Notes under the pieces: model-generated
Database searches by the model: none
What the model saw: only the letters and a program-made list of their open reading frames with translations
Told to the model about the DNA's origin: nothing
Program-made: the position numbers and the translations under genes
Origin: Plasmodium coatneyi
Taxonomy: Eukaryota > Apicomplexa > Aconoidasida > Haemosporida > Plasmodiidae
Length of the DNA stretch: 64,000 bases
Assembly (NCBI RefSeq): GCF_001680005.1
Contig: NC_033559.1
Location: forward strand, 1,674,001-1,738,000
Direction of reading: 5' to 3'
In this document: positions 45,778-59,280 of the stretch, one piece after another
Position numbering within the stretch: position 1 is the first letter of the stretch
Layout: each line of letters starts with the position of its first letter

Positions 45778-46279
45778 GGATGGACAGATATTTCTAGAAA
45801 GCGAATTATTTTACAAGGGAATTATTCCTGCCATTAATGTTGGACTGAGTGTGTCTCGAATAGGAAGTAGTGCTCAGTACAAGTGCATGAAAAAACTGGC
45901 TTCCTCTATGAAGTTGGAGTTGGCCCAATTCCGTGAGATCGTTGCCTTTTCTCAGTTCGGCTCAGACTTAGATGCATCCACGAAGAAGCTCATCGAGAAG
46001 GGAAAAATATTAACGGAAATACTAAAGCAGAAACAGTACTCCCCCGTCAGCATCAGTTACCAGATTTGCCTCATCTATGCGGCTACGAAGGATTACCTCG
46101 CTAGCCTTACCATTGATAAAGTGCAGGACTTCGAGAAGAGGTATTTTGAATACCTGGACAATAACTACGCAGATGTGCTGAAGAAAATTCAGGGCAACTG
46201 CGATTTGTCCGAGGTGGAGGACCAAATCAAGGAGAGCATCCAGCGCTTCCTCGAGCTCTACAAGGGGGAGACCTCATAA
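44621..46279 (+). CDS. atpA: Mitochondrial ATP synthase F1 subunit alpha
   Basis: 552 residues from ATG 44621. This is the regulatory alpha subunit of the F1 head, which alternates with beta around gamma and helps form the catalytic sites. The N-terminus MQRASKMRLLGQQLRRRV is a typical mitochondrial presequence. The beta-barrel domain follows, then the P-loop GDRQTGKT near residues 209-216, IIFDDLSKQA (Walker B region) and the alpha-specific VGLSVSRIGSSAQ carrying the arginine finger. The helical C-terminal domain is complete (SQFGSDLDASTKKLIEKG). Length agrees with eukaryotic alpha subunits. Single exon. In this genus the F-type synthase needs many lineage-specific subunits; this head subunit is conserved. 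Confidence 0.97.
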
Positions 46280-46479
46280 GACTGTTCGGCATGGCAGCGA
46301 TTAAGCTGCCCAGCTTCTAAAAAGGTATTCCCTCCTGGGGAGGAACTAATTTATTAGCGTGTCGGACGAGACAACCAGGGTGGTGGTGGTGGAACCATCC
46401 GAAAGGGGAGAACCCCTTCTTAGAAGGGAGGATCGATCCTTGTTTGTGCCCCCCATGTGGGTATGGCACTCAAAACGCT

Positions 46480-49400
46480 TTATCCCTTTTCCCACCTTTT
46501 AAGATGCACTAGTATGTTATAATAAAGCGATCTCCTGCTTAGCAAAAAATTTCTCTGCACGAAATGGTATGAAAGGAGATTTTTGCAATTCTGAAGCACT
46601 TCCTGGTGAGTGTTCTCGTCCAGGAGGTGGATCCCATCAGGGGGTTGGGGGGACATCCCCCCATGGACGGTACTTATTATCCGTCGACCCTCTCCCCCAA
46701 CTGAACGTTTTTCCAACTGCTGGATTATTTGTGGAAACCTCTCCTTCAAGTAATCCTGAAACTTCGACAGATTAAATTCCACGTTAAGAGTGAGTTCTCT
46801 CGAATTTATTCTCTCACATGTGGTGGTTGTTTTTCTCGTGTCATTTCGTAATTGACCGTTCGACCGGTCACTCTCCTCCATGGTATGTATCCTCCTGGTG
46901 GCAATCTTGTGTGCACTTTTCCAAAGAAACAACTCGACAGGGAAAAAATACGGCCAGTGAATTTTTCCAAATTTTCTCTCCACATAGCGGACGTGTCTTA
47001 ACTTTACCTTTTTCGTGTGGTTATCGTGTTTTATTACCATGTGGATGAGGGCGCACAGAAGGGGGAGGCCACTCTCTTCATTAACCTTTTCCATTTGTGA
47101 CACCAGACGGAGGAGGTACAAGTAGAGCGGCTTGTGCACATGTCTGCACTGGCCGAAGAGGAGGAATAAAAATATTTTCACCTCATCGGGGAGAGAGGCT
47201 AAGTTGTGTTGGAAGAGCCACTTGGAAATGGGGAGGTAAATGGTCGAATGGTAGAGGCCGTTCAGGCTGTAGGTAACGATGAAGGTGATCATGTCGTCTA
47301 GGGTAAATAGGTGTTTTTTCTTTCTGAGTAGATTCTCCATCTGGGCATACACGTCATGCGTGTGGTTATCCCCGTTGGGGTGAATAGGGCAGCCACGCCA
47401 ACCGGTTAAACCGGGTGAGTGACCCCTTTTCAGCGCCAAGTAGGAGGCCCGCACTTTCGCAACGAGGGACTTTTCCAATATTGGCTTCTTCCCCCCGCAT
47501 CCGGTGTGCATATAGAAGTACCTGTTGCGAAATTTCTCATGGTTTCTGTGTAACCTCGTCTCGAGATGAACCTGGATTGCTACCTCCTTCAAAATGGACC
47601 TGTTCAGATGGTAAAGGATGATTAGGAAACGCTTCGTCTGGAAGGGCGCACCGTCAAGGTAGTTGGATAGCATGGTTAGGAGGAAGTAGGCACCACGCTG
47701 CAGAGTTATCATGCAAGGTGTTCTGTCCATTTGGTAAGTGTACTTCACCGTGGGGGGTGGTGTCTTGGTAGTCTTTCCCAAGTTATGCGTTCTTTGCGAT
47801 ACAAGTGGTGGTTGCTTGTCTGCATAGTTAGCTGGATCATCGTTTAGGCTAAACTTGCTCAGTATGATTCTGTGGAGAGCGCCATAGTTGGGGGGATCCC
47901 CGCATGGGAGGTTATCCCCTCGAAAGGGGGACTCCCCAATTTGGAGGCAACGTCGGCTGTCTTCTTCCTCCACGATGGTGTGCACTTCCTCGTAACGGTA
48001 TGCCCTGACGGTGTGCACAATCTGGAGGAGGTTCCGCATTCGGTCAGTGGGGAATGCATTTTCTTCCCTTCGTTTCAGCATTTTTAAGGGAAGTTCTCCC
48101 CCCTTTGCTGCTCCACCGAATTTCCCAATCGCAACGAAGATGTGGAACCAGTTGGATAGGTTTATGAGGTACACATTTTTCATCACGTAGGTGAAAATTT
48201 CGTAAAAAGTTTTTTCCACTTGGGTGAGAAGGAGGTTGTTCTTCTTCCGATGTGGGTTTACTTCCTCTTCATAGCAGTCACCCCTCTCAGCATATTGGAC
48301 AAATGAATTGCTCATATAAAGGAGAGATTTGGCGAGACAGTTTAACTGGGATTTTTGGAAATATTTTTTCTTGCACTGCGTGTTGAAGTAGACGTTGTGC
48401 ACGATGCGGGAGATGGTGTCCTCTGCTTGAACGATGGGGGGAAGATTCTCATCTGGGATTGACTTGGATAAGTGATAACCGTTGGAGGGGCTCTCTTCCT
48501 GGCGGTGCGTTTTCTTCACCCGTTTGGTTTGTTGGTCTGGTAATAGGGTCATCTCCTCCGATTGGGGAATTTTACATGGGAGAAGGGGCTTCCCCTGGGT
48601 ATGCTCGAATAGGTTGTAAAAGGATGGTACCTGTTTGCTGGGCGAACTAATCACTTGGTCGTTCCACCAGCGGGTGAGTCTCCAAAGAGGGGAGTTCTCT
48701 CCGTAGTGAGTCTTACCAATACGTCCACTACCGACGGGTGGATTTCCCCCCTCCCTCCGCAGGTCAGAAACAATTTGTGGCAGATTATCTCTACAGAAAA
48801 TGTTTTCCAAATGGGATGAACTATTATGCTGATGTAACATCCGAAAAAAGCGCAACAACACCTTCACATTTTTGTCAGTAATTTTTGTGCTAATTTGATA
48901 CGTCTGCTTTAACTGGTCGTATCGTTCACTTTTTAACTTTTCGAATGGGGTAGAGAAGGAGAAGGCTAACTTCATTTTTCTTAACGTGTTACTTTCTTGC
49001 GTTGGTTTGGGGGAAAGCTGGTTTGTCTTCGCTGGATCATCACATGGAAGGAAAGTGTTATTGCTTGGCTGGTTTTTCTGTTGCGTGTCACATGCAGCTT
49101 CTTCTCTTATTTGTGCTGATATGCCGTTCCCATTCGTCCTGTTCATTCCCTGCTGCGTAATGTACGACGGGAAGACCTTCACCTTGGTGGTCTTCCCCCT
49201 CGTATGGAAGGAATCCTCATCTCTGCTCAGGAATATGTTATTTAAGTGGTTTATGCAGGGGTTGTATCTCCCCAGGGTGAGGACTTTCCCTACGTATTCA
49301 TAATCCTGGTTCCTCTTTAGGGTGTCCACATTTTCGATGAATATTCTCCTATGCAGTTGGACAGACAAATCGTTAAAGAGAACGTGTAAGTAGACATTCT

Positions 49401-50463
49401 CCCGACGCGCACACCATTCCATGTAATGTAGGTAGTCCCATTTTAGGTCTCCATCGAGGGGAACCCTTTTTATCTCCTTTACAACTTGAAGCAGCTTCTT
49501 CTTAAGGACATGGTCTAGGAGTTCCTCCGTTGCTTTGAAGTCAGGGGTGATGGCGAAGAGGTAGGACCCTTCAGATAGAAGGTTCAGTATCTGTGGTAAG
49601 TTTATTTTGTCTGCATGTCGAATTAGAAAGCGAACGTAGTGACCTCTAACCAGGCAGTTCACATGGTAAAGGTTCGTTTCGCATATCAGTCTGAGGCATT
49701 CTGTGAGAGTCACTTGGTCCTTGTCGAGGAGGTTTTTCAAGTAGTGCACTGCTCTGGAGGCGTATTTTAATTGCTGGGGGAAAATGTAAAGGAAGAAGAA
49801 AAAGTCCTTCTTTGACATGAGGTAACAGTTGTGACTTATGTACTTGTAGATGCAGCTCAGGATGGTATCTCTCTGCTTCTTGTTCATGTATTTATTTTTT
49901 CTTATATTGTTCAGTAACGAGTAGATGTTTTTCATTTTTATTTTTTGGACAAACTTCATGTAGAGCAGTTCCTCCTGGGACAGATCGTACGTGTCTCTCA
50001 GGGCCTTCTCCGATTTGCGCCACTTTCGCTCCTTCACGGTGGTGCCCGTCATTGTGGCGTTGGCATTGTTAGCGGAGCTTATGACAGGTATTGCCCCTGA
50101 TGTGGTTGACGTGGTTGAAGTGGTTGACGTCACTAACGTTGTCGACGTGGCTGACATGCCTGGCGAGACCGACGCCCAGCCAATGGGCCGCCCTGCCCCC
50201 CTCTCGAAACGCTCAATTTGCTCCTTGCTCTTCACATACACATATTTGTCCTTCTCGAAAAAGTACTTGCACGTTTTCTTCTCCTTTCCGTTTAGGTCAA
50301 TCCGCACGACCTTCTCATGTTTTGACAGGGCCTGAAGCTTTTCCCTGTATTCGTTTATGGCCCCTGCCTGTTGTTTCTTCCTCTGCGTTCTGAGTGCCTG
50401 TCGTGCACCCACAGAGGCGCCTCTACAGCCGAGCTGCATGGCGTACGGGTAACCATGAGGCAT
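46480..50463 (-). CDS. Large helical-repeat protein, RAP-like C-terminal signature (unknown function)
   Basis: Single exon of 1327 residues from ATG 50463. The first 80 residues are basic and might target an organelle. A Thr/Ser run (about residues 105-130, encoded by a 9-bp repeat near 50098-50160) follows. Residues ~150-430 are regular helical pairs (for example DTILSCIYKYISHNCYLM, LNLLSEGSYLFAI), and a second helical block spans ~700-1190. The C-terminus has HQEVLQNCKNLL then SLYYNILVHL, comparable in position and spacing to the ends of the proteins at 5484-8692 and 10633-13830. No RAP core after that point and no enzyme motif is visible. By position it should correspond to the unknown gene between ATP synthase alpha and AP-2 sigma in other Plasmodium species. 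Confidence 0.78.
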   Translation of the reverse strand: MPHGYPYAMQLGCRGASVGARQALRTQRKKQQAGAINEYREKLQALSKHEKVVRIDLNGKEKKTCKYFFEKDKYVYVKSKEQIERFERGAGRPIGWASVSPGMSATSTTLVTSTTSTTSTTSGAIPVISSANNANATMTGTTVKERKWRKSEKALRDTYDLSQEELLYMKFVQKIKMKNIYSLLNNIRKNKYMNKKQRDTILSCIYKYISHNCYLMSKKDFFFFLYIFPQQLKYASRAVHYLKNLLDKDQVTLTECLRLICETNLYHVNCLVRGHYVRFLIRHADKINLPQILNLLSEGSYLFAITPDFKATEELLDHVLKKKLLQVVKEIKRVPLDGDLKWDYLHYMEWCARRENVYLHVLFNDLSVQLHRRIFIENVDTLKRNQDYEYVGKVLTLGRYNPCINHLNNIFLSRDEDSFHTRGKTTKVKVFPSYITQQGMNRTNGNGISAQIREEAACDTQQKNQPSNNTFLPCDDPAKTNQLSPKPTQESNTLRKMKLAFSFSTPFEKLKSERYDQLKQTYQISTKITDKNVKVLLRFFRMLHQHNSSSHLENIFCRDNLPQIVSDLRREGGNPPVGSGRIGKTHYGENSPLWRLTRWWNDQVISSPSKQVPSFYNLFEHTQGKPLLPCKIPQSEEMTLLPDQQTKRVKKTHRQEESPSNGYHLSKSIPDENLPPIVQAEDTISRIVHNVYFNTQCKKKYFQKSQLNCLAKSLLYMSNSFVQYAERGDCYEEEVNPHRKKNNLLLTQVEKTFYEIFTYVMKNVYLINLSNWFHIFVAIGKFGGAAKGGELPLKMLKRREENAFPTDRMRNLLQIVHTVRAYRYEEVHTIVEEEDSRRCLQIGESPFRGDNLPCGDPPNYGALHRIILSKFSLNDDPANYADKQPPLVSQRTHNLGKTTKTPPPTVKYTYQMDRTPCMITLQRGAYFLLTMLSNYLDGAPFQTKRFLIILYHLNRSILKEVAIQVHLETRLHRNHEKFRNRYFYMHTGCGGKKPILEKSLVAKVRASYLALKRGHSPGLTGWRGCPIHPNGDNHTHDVYAQMENLLRKKKHLFTLDDMITFIVTYSLNGLYHSTIYLPISKWLFQHNLASLPDEVKIFLFLLFGQCRHVHKPLYLYLLRLVSQMEKVNEESGLPLLCALIHMVIKHDNHTKKVKLRHVRYVERKFGKIHWPYFFPVELFLWKSAHKIATRRIHTMEESDRSNGQLRNDTRKTTTTCERINSRELTLNVEFNLSKFQDYLKERFPQIIQQLEKRSVGGEGRRIISTVHGGMSPQPPDGIHLLDENTHQEVLQNCKNLLSYHFVQRNFLLSRRSLYYNILVHLKRWEKG

Positions 50464-51269
50464 TGTTGCGGCAACGGAAGGGCACCACTACGCCTTATAA
50501 TGATCATTTAGATGAAACAACGTCACGCAGGAAAAGAACTGTGCGCGTAAACGGTGTGTGCATATTCTGCTCACGAAGTAAATGTATACACGCGAGGATG
50601 CGCTTTCCCCCCAAGGGATGATCAACCTAACGGGCATGGCTGTGCATCTGTTGTAACGACTGTAGGTGGAGTAGGTACCACTTTTCTCGCATCCACATTC
50701 GTGCTGTAAGCAAGGTTGACAGGGTGCGTTCAATGCAAATGGATCGATTAGAAGGGGGTAACAAGTCGACCCGCTTTTCCAACTACACGTCGAAATTGCG
50801 AAAAGGTTGTCACGCCTCACTCCATTGGAGAGTCAACGGGGAAGCGGCTCCCTTTCTATTCGAGTCGCTATTTTAAGTGTTCATTGTTCGATAAAAAAAA
50901 ATTGTACAGAAAAATTAGTGGGGCGTTTTCCAACGAGGGGTTACAAATCGACGTGACAAAGAAATAATGACAAAGGGAAGGTGACACAAAGAAGAGTTCC
51001 AACGAGGCACGTGTAAACGGGAAGAGTGTCCCAAAAACAACTCCCCCCCAAAAAAAAGGAGAGATAATTTTACTTTTTACAAAAAAGAATAGAACGAAAT
51101 GATGCTTCGTGGCAGGTAGAGTAGATCAAATGTGAAGGGGCATGAAATAAGTGCAGATTTCATCACGAAGATGTGTTCAGCATGCAACGATGGGGTGCAG
51201 GTTACGGTGTAACACTTGGAGTAGTGTTACGTGCATGTAGTTCCTGTGAACGCTCCCCCCTTCCACCTC
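50464..51269. other. Spacer upstream of helical-repeat gene
   Basis: About 800 bp with modest A runs (for example 50893-50901, 51049-51058). No gene is seen. It holds the presumed promoter of the minus-strand helical gene and the 3' UTR of AP sigma. Confidence 0.55.
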
Positions 51270-51985
51270 TCAAATGACTTTTTTTATTTTACTTATTTTG
51301 TCGAGAATAATATTTTTGTTAACCTCGTAGATGTATCCCCCCAGGATTATATTATCGAAAAAGTAGTACAAAAAGTGAAAGTTGAAAAGGAGGTCCAGCT
51401 CGCACACGTTGGTGAAGAAGGTATCCAGCAGCTGCGCCATGAAGTGGATGAACTCCAGGATGTACAACTCGTTTTCGTTCTCGATGCACACGACGAAGTA
51501 GAGGCCTAAACGGTATCAATAACGGTGTCAATAACGTTGTCAGGAGGGGAATGTATCGGGGGATAACCCTTGTGCGGCGAGTCAATAAAATGCCGCACAG
51601 GAGAAATTGTAGTGCTCACAGTCACCGGTTCTATTGCCACTGCTGTTTCCCCCCAATGGTGGGGTGGTGCTGTTTTTTCTCCTTACCTGCGTATAGCCTG
51701 TATACAATTTTAAAATTCTCGTAGACGAAGATGTTCGAGTAGGACCTACTCCTGTTGATTAGAATTTTGTTGATGTCCCTCTCGATCTTCTTCTGCTTGG
51801 CTTCGTTGCAGTTGATGTACCTGCGGGGGGGGCAAGGTGGAACGGCATGAACTCTTAGCAATAGTTGGGAGACATACAGGATGAGAAACGTGCTTCACAT
51901 CTGCATAACTGCTAACGTCTTGTGCTTACCATTTTGAAAACCGTGTCTTCCCCTGCCTATTCTGCAAAAGAATAAAATTCAGCAT
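51270..51985 (-). CDS. AP2S: Clathrin adaptor sigma subunit (probably AP-2 sigma)
   Basis: Three exons on the minus strand: 51985-51930, 51820-51687 and 51505-51270, phases 2 and 1, giving 141 residues, the normal length of a sigma adaptin. Exon 1 encodes MLNFILLQNRQGKTRFSKW, the family start. Exon 2 gives YINCNEAKQKKIERDIN and ENFKIVYRLYAG. Exon 3 gives LYFVVCIENENELYILEFIH, NVCELDLLFNFHF and ILGGYIYEVNK. Sigma subunits stabilise the adaptor core and help bind dileucine cargo signals during clathrin coat assembly. The AP-2 label rests on gene order next to ATP synthase alpha and CDPK1, recalled from P. falciparum. On sequence alone AP-1 or AP-4 sigma cannot be excluded. Confidence 0.88.
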
Positions 51986-53410
51986 TTTGGAAAGGGTGCA
52001 ACTAACTTATGATGGCACAGCGATTGACCTATATCTGTGAGGTGGTTTAACTTCGAGTGGCCTTCGCTACGCAGCAACCTCAAGCGTAAGAAGGATCCCG
52101 CCTGGGGGGGGGTGAGCCAAACAGAATGGCGAAACAGGTAAAGGCGTAATAACAAAGGAGGTCACTCCTGATAAAATTTTTCCACTATTTCAAGGGGGCG
52201 ATTTCTAAATATGCATGGTGCGTGCGCATGTGTGTGTTGGTCACGGTTAGGCAACATCGATTATGAACGCTTCATCATCATCATCTTCCTCCTCGGTGAA
52301 CGCTAAACCATTCGGTCCTCTTCAAAATAGTCGGTTTGTTTCTGTGTGGTGTGCGTCTCATTGGTGAGAAGGGCCAATCTTGGGTTGTCGTTCCTGCCTT
52401 ATAATTGGTATTTAAAAAAAAAAAAAAATTCTGACCTGGTCATGCCCGAATACACGAATGGTGTACTTATACTTAACCGACTGTCTCTCGGGGGAAGGTC
52501 CAACCAGGTGATGTTTAACTTCACCTGTGAGCAGCAGTAAAACTATTCCAGCCGCTTCACCCCCCTCCCTTAAAAATTAAAAAGGGTGTAATCCTCCTAC
52601 CCAACATGGCCAATTCTTCTTGTCACATGAACTTTGTGTTATTTTGGCAGATGGTTTGGCGTTGGCCTTCACGTTGGAGGGGGACTCTCCTTTTGGTTGG
52701 TAAGAATGGGCCCGCATATACATAGCCTCTCTTCGCAGTTTGTGGGTGGGTAAAATACTACTTCAAGAGGAGGCGTTCTTCCTTAGTTGGGGATGCACTG
52801 CGAGGAGGTAGCAAACATGTTAGGAGCAATTTCCGCGCATTGTTATGATAAAAAAACGCGTATCATTGGGCCACCCCTGTGCAAAGGCAAATGGGTAAAA
52901 TGAAAGAAAAAAAAAAAAAAAAAAAAAAAAAAAGTTACGCCTGAGATGTTCTTTTTTTTGTAACTATGCAAATTGGGGAGAGACTAAAATTTGTTCGAAA
53001 CGGGAGAACTTGTGAAGCTGCGTAGGAAGGGTCGAAAGGTTTATCCGCTGGGGGAATTATTTATTTTTTTTATTATTTATTTATTCTTTTTTTTTTTCCT
53101 ACTTTGTTGCCGATCCTAGCGCATCCCATTTGCGTGGCCCCCTTTAGCAGTCCCCCCACGCGCTTTATCCAGTCCCATTGGCTACACTTTTCCACGTTTT
53201 GCTGCGTTTTTCCTCTTTTAACTTCTAGTCGAGCAAGCTCGCTGTTGTCCCCCCCGGGTAATGCCCCTTCACCTCTTTTAACGAACACGACACACGCCTA
53301 CGGGAACCAATGCAGATCGACCAAACGACATACAGAAGTTACACCAATGGAACGGAGTCATAGCTAAAATAAGGGAAAAAACACAAAACAAACCCGTGTA
53401 CCAATTCAAA
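51986..53410. other. Divergent intergenic region
   Basis: About 1.4 kb with A27 at 52907-52933 and T/A tracts at 53063-53098. Promoters of AP sigma (-) and of the small membrane protein (+) are expected here. No gene is seen. Confidence 0.55.
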
Positions 53411-54075
53411 ATGAGATTCCTTATATGTCAAGTAAAAAGCAGGTGTCCCTTCACACCCAAAGGAATTCGCTACGTGTCCTCCAAAAAGATATGCAACGTA
53501 TGTTTCATTAATGGGGGTGGTGTATTGCCGGGCTTGTCCCACTTGCCAATTTGTGCAAAACAGTTGAGGGTGATTTTTTCGGCGCACAGTGACGCTTCCC
53601 CTTGGCGCCCACGTGTGTAGCGAGTGACCCACATAAAAAGGACGACACATTGGGAAATTCTCCAAGCATATAAAACTAGCACGTGCATATGTTACTTATA
53701 CCTTATCCTCCCCCCCCCTTTCAGTACTACCCCCCCCAAGGGCCAAGCGTTAGAGAAATGGACGAGGAGTACAACAGGTTCCTTCAGATGAAGAGAAGAG
53801 AAAAAGTTTTACCCGACAACAAAATTACAAGCATTGATATTAATACGTTTAAAAAGTATAAGCACAAAAACAACCCCATTTTTTCCACCGAATTTAAGGT
53901 GTTCATAACTGGTTTTTTAATTTGCGGGTGGTGCGTTTTTGCAATTTACCTGACGGTGAGGATTATGTCTCCTGACGATTTCGAATGGGTGGAGAGTGAG
54001 AGGAAGAGACTGGAGGATGCCAAGAAGAAAGTTATGTTAATAAAGGAAAGGGGAAAGGAGGTGGACCCCGTGTGA
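53411..54075 (+). CDS. Small single-pass membrane protein, probably mitochondrial
   Basis: I join exon 1, 53411-53497 (AAC|GTATGT), to exon 2, 53725-54075 (CCTTTCAG|TACTAC), phase 0, giving 145 residues. Exon 1 encodes MRFLICQVKSRCPFTPKGIR, an Arg/Lys-rich, acid-free helix typical of a mitochondrial presequence. Exon 2 has YYPPQGPSVREMDEEYNRFL, one membrane span (FKVFITGFLICGWCVFAIYL) and a charged coiled tail (FEWVESERKRLEDAKKKVML). Size and layout resemble accessory subunits or assembly factors of the inner-membrane respiratory complexes or ATP synthase, but I cannot name a family. If exon 1 were wrong, the protein would start at Met-26 of exon 2 or at a pseudo-start within the intron. Confidence 0.75.
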
Positions 54076-56453
54076 GGAGAGGGGAACCGTTCCCAATATG
54101 TATCATCCATTTGGAAAAGGAAAAAAAAAATAATAATGAATAAATAATACAAAAACGTTGCAACAAAAAAGTGCCTGAACAGGTAAGGTTATAAAGGGTA
54201 GTATGACAAGCGAAAATAAACTAACTATTTTATTTTATTTTATTTTTTTTCCGTGTGCAATTTGCTCTTTTTTGGCTACCTACCTATGCACAACATACAA
54301 AACACCTGAACAGTTCATATTTTTTATTTTGTTTTATTTTTTTTTTGTGTGAAAAGACACTCCGCCTTTTTAAAAACCATGTGGGGGACAAAACAGTGTA
54401 GGTGTGCATGCGCAACCGTTTGGCCATTTTTTCGACACTTCTCCTTCCGTGTTGGTAACGTGTGAGGCAGTGAAGGATCGTGCTTTTTGTCCTACCCCGT
54501 CGTGTATTTGGGGGGCAAATCGTTAGTAACGAACGATGAGTGACCATGTTTCCACAGCACAGTAAACAACGGTAGCGCCAAAGCGAGGTGCAGCTCTTTC
54601 CGCCGACTGGAGAATTATGCCCATGATCGTACGTGCATACAATGTTGCTCTTTCCGTGTGGGTGATCATCCCTACTAAGTGAAAGAGACAATATGTGCCC
54701 CCCCTTTTTTTTTTTTTTCCCGAGAGTGCAATAAGTCGATACTCCCATTAATTGTTACGCAATGCAGGTACGCATGAACAAGCCACTTCGTCGTGGAACG
54801 TCGATTGGTTCTATTTTTCGCGAAGACGTAACTCGTGCGTGTGCTTACCTTCCCTGTTGCTATGAAAAATTGCTCCAAAAGATTGGAACGGGCGGAGGTT
54901 ACAACGTGACACTTAGCCTGTGTTACACATTCTGATGTCCCCGTTAAGCGGGCTTCAAATGAACGGTAGTTGCGAGGTGGAGGTCGCTTTTGTTCTCCTT
55001 TTTTGGCTTTTTTTTTTTTTTTTTTTCCTTTCTATTTCCTTTCTTTTTTTTTTTCCGCGTTGGATGCTTTCGATTGGGGGGTTACTCCATTACAGTTGCA
55101 CGCGGGACACATGTACCCCTTTCGCGTTTTTGGCTCTCCCTTGACCGGTCACCTTTTGGATTCGTGGATTGTATAGTTTACACTTTTTCTGCTTTGCGAG
55201 GCTCGCGTGCAAGGTTTCCTCTATGTGATGATATTTTTCCACATGTGTACGTTATGGAGAGGGGAAAAATCACCGTGGCCCTTTACGCTCGCGCACACGA
55301 TTGTAAATAATATAATGTGGCTCCACCGTACAGGTGTGTGTGTGTGTTCTTTTTTTTCTTTTTTTTTTTTTTGCTCAGCATAGAGCCGCGCAACCCGCAA
55401 CACACAGTTGGTACTGTTCTCACCTGTGCGGATGGCGTGGTTTTGCCCATTCGGGAGCAAAAAAAAAAAACAAACAAACAAAAATAAAGCGAAGGAAAAG
55501 AGATGAGGGAAAAAAAGGATGAAAAAGGAAAAAAAAAAGAGCAAACTCAACAAACGTGACAAATTTTTTTTAAGCGCCTTTACATTACTGCGCACATCAT
55601 GAAGAAGAAAAAAAAAAAAAAAAAAACGCTGACACGAAAAAAACCCTCCCACCTCAGGTGTTCGTGAAGGGCAAAAAAAAAAAAAAAAAAAAAAAAAATC
55701 TCTTCCCGCGCAAGAAGCCTTTTTGTACATATTGGAAAGTGCGCAATAAATAAGGTACCTTTGAATTGTTGTCTTTTTTAAGTGCTAGGAAAATTTATTT
55801 TTCCCCTTCTCTCCGCTTTAAGCCATTATGTTGCAGCACACATGAAGGCTTCTCAGTTAATGTATACATGAATGCGTTCACATGGTAACCTCGCCATTTG
55901 TGTATGTGCGCTTCTACATATGCGATAATTTTTCTCATCATTTTGTGAGGTGGCTTTCCCAATTTGCGGAACAGCTTGCCCATATGCTTACACCCCCTTT
56001 TGTGCATTTTTTCCCCCGCCGCGAATGACCCACATTTGCGCAAAAATGATCACGTAGGGGGAAAAGCGAAGGTACATATACATGCGGCTGTATGTACACA
56101 TGCAGATACCCAGGCACATGCGAACGTCTGCACACACTTCCCACGTGTAGGAGCTATCCCCACGCGCGTTAGCAGAACGGATGAGCATGATCACGTTTTT
56201 GCCTTCGCCGTTAGCTTCTCGCTCGTTCGTCAGGTGAGGATTGCAATAACGCAGACAGGTAAGCGGATCGACTATAATTGGCTGACCTGCTTAAATGTCC
56301 ATCTGCGTTACCCCCCCGTGAAGACGCCTTACTCATCTGAACGCCTCTCCCTGCACAAGCAACATATTCCCATCCGAGTAAATCCATCCACAGGGAAGTG
56401 CCCTCTCCGGTTCGTGCATCATCGCTTGTTCGCCCCCCCCTCCATATGACCAA
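54076..56453. other. Long 5' region of CDPK1
   Basis: About 2.4 kb without a supported gene. T/A runs at 54703-54718, 55010-55026, 55356-55372, 55607-55626 and 55673-55698. It presumably holds the CDPK1 promoter and 5' UTR; a splice-like CGTCAG|GTGAGG appears near 56228-56237, so a UTR intron is possible. Confidence 0.55.
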
Positions 56454-58597
<2,144 letters not shown>

Positions 58598-59280
58598 GGA
58601 GAGAGGGGCAAAGGTTAAACGAGGCGAAACCGGAATTGCCCCAGAAAAAATAAAAGTTAAGGCAGACCAAACCTGAGGCCATTTTAAATTCAAATTTAAA
58701 TTCAAATTCGAATTCAAATTCAAGCGTAAGATTATTTTCCCTTCTCCTTTTTTTTGTATTTTCGCTTTTGCTTTTACCTTTGCTCCTGCTTTCCCCCAAG
58801 TTTTTAAAGCCGCCCCGTATCCGTACCTTTTTATTTTTTTTAAAGTTTCCATGTCAATAATTTTTTTTTTTTTTTTCCATTTTGACATACGTTACGAATT
58901 TTATTAACAAATGGGAAAAAAAAAAGGATGCACCGATCGCGTCTACATGGGAAGATTGGGAGTTTGACGTGATGTGTGTAGTACGTAGTCCAGTAGGGCG
59001 TTCACACGGTTATCTGAACCGGATTCACGGCGGCGAATTCAACCACTTATGTGGAGTGACGTCAATTCGTTAAACATACGTTGGGACAAAACAACTGTTA
59101 GAAAAAAACAAAAAAAAAAAGGCAGCGAGGGGATGCGTGTACCCCTCAACGGTGTTTGTGGGTACAGAAAAAAAATGCTTCACGGGGGAGTTACGTGTAC
59201 AGGTGTCACGCGGCAACGCAACACACACGTGCAAATGTAAGTATGCACACACACATGTATCCATGTGGACGCTGGGCGGA
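58598..59280. other. Convergent 3' flank after CDPK1
   Basis: Holds an ATTCAA-type hexamer repeat near 58684-58722, T16 near 58860-58876 and an A run at 58916-58925. No gene is seen. Confidence 0.6.

Noticed and set aside
54970..55310. Phe-rich open frames upstream of CDPK1
   Set aside because: They are translated poly(T) tracts in the intergenic region.
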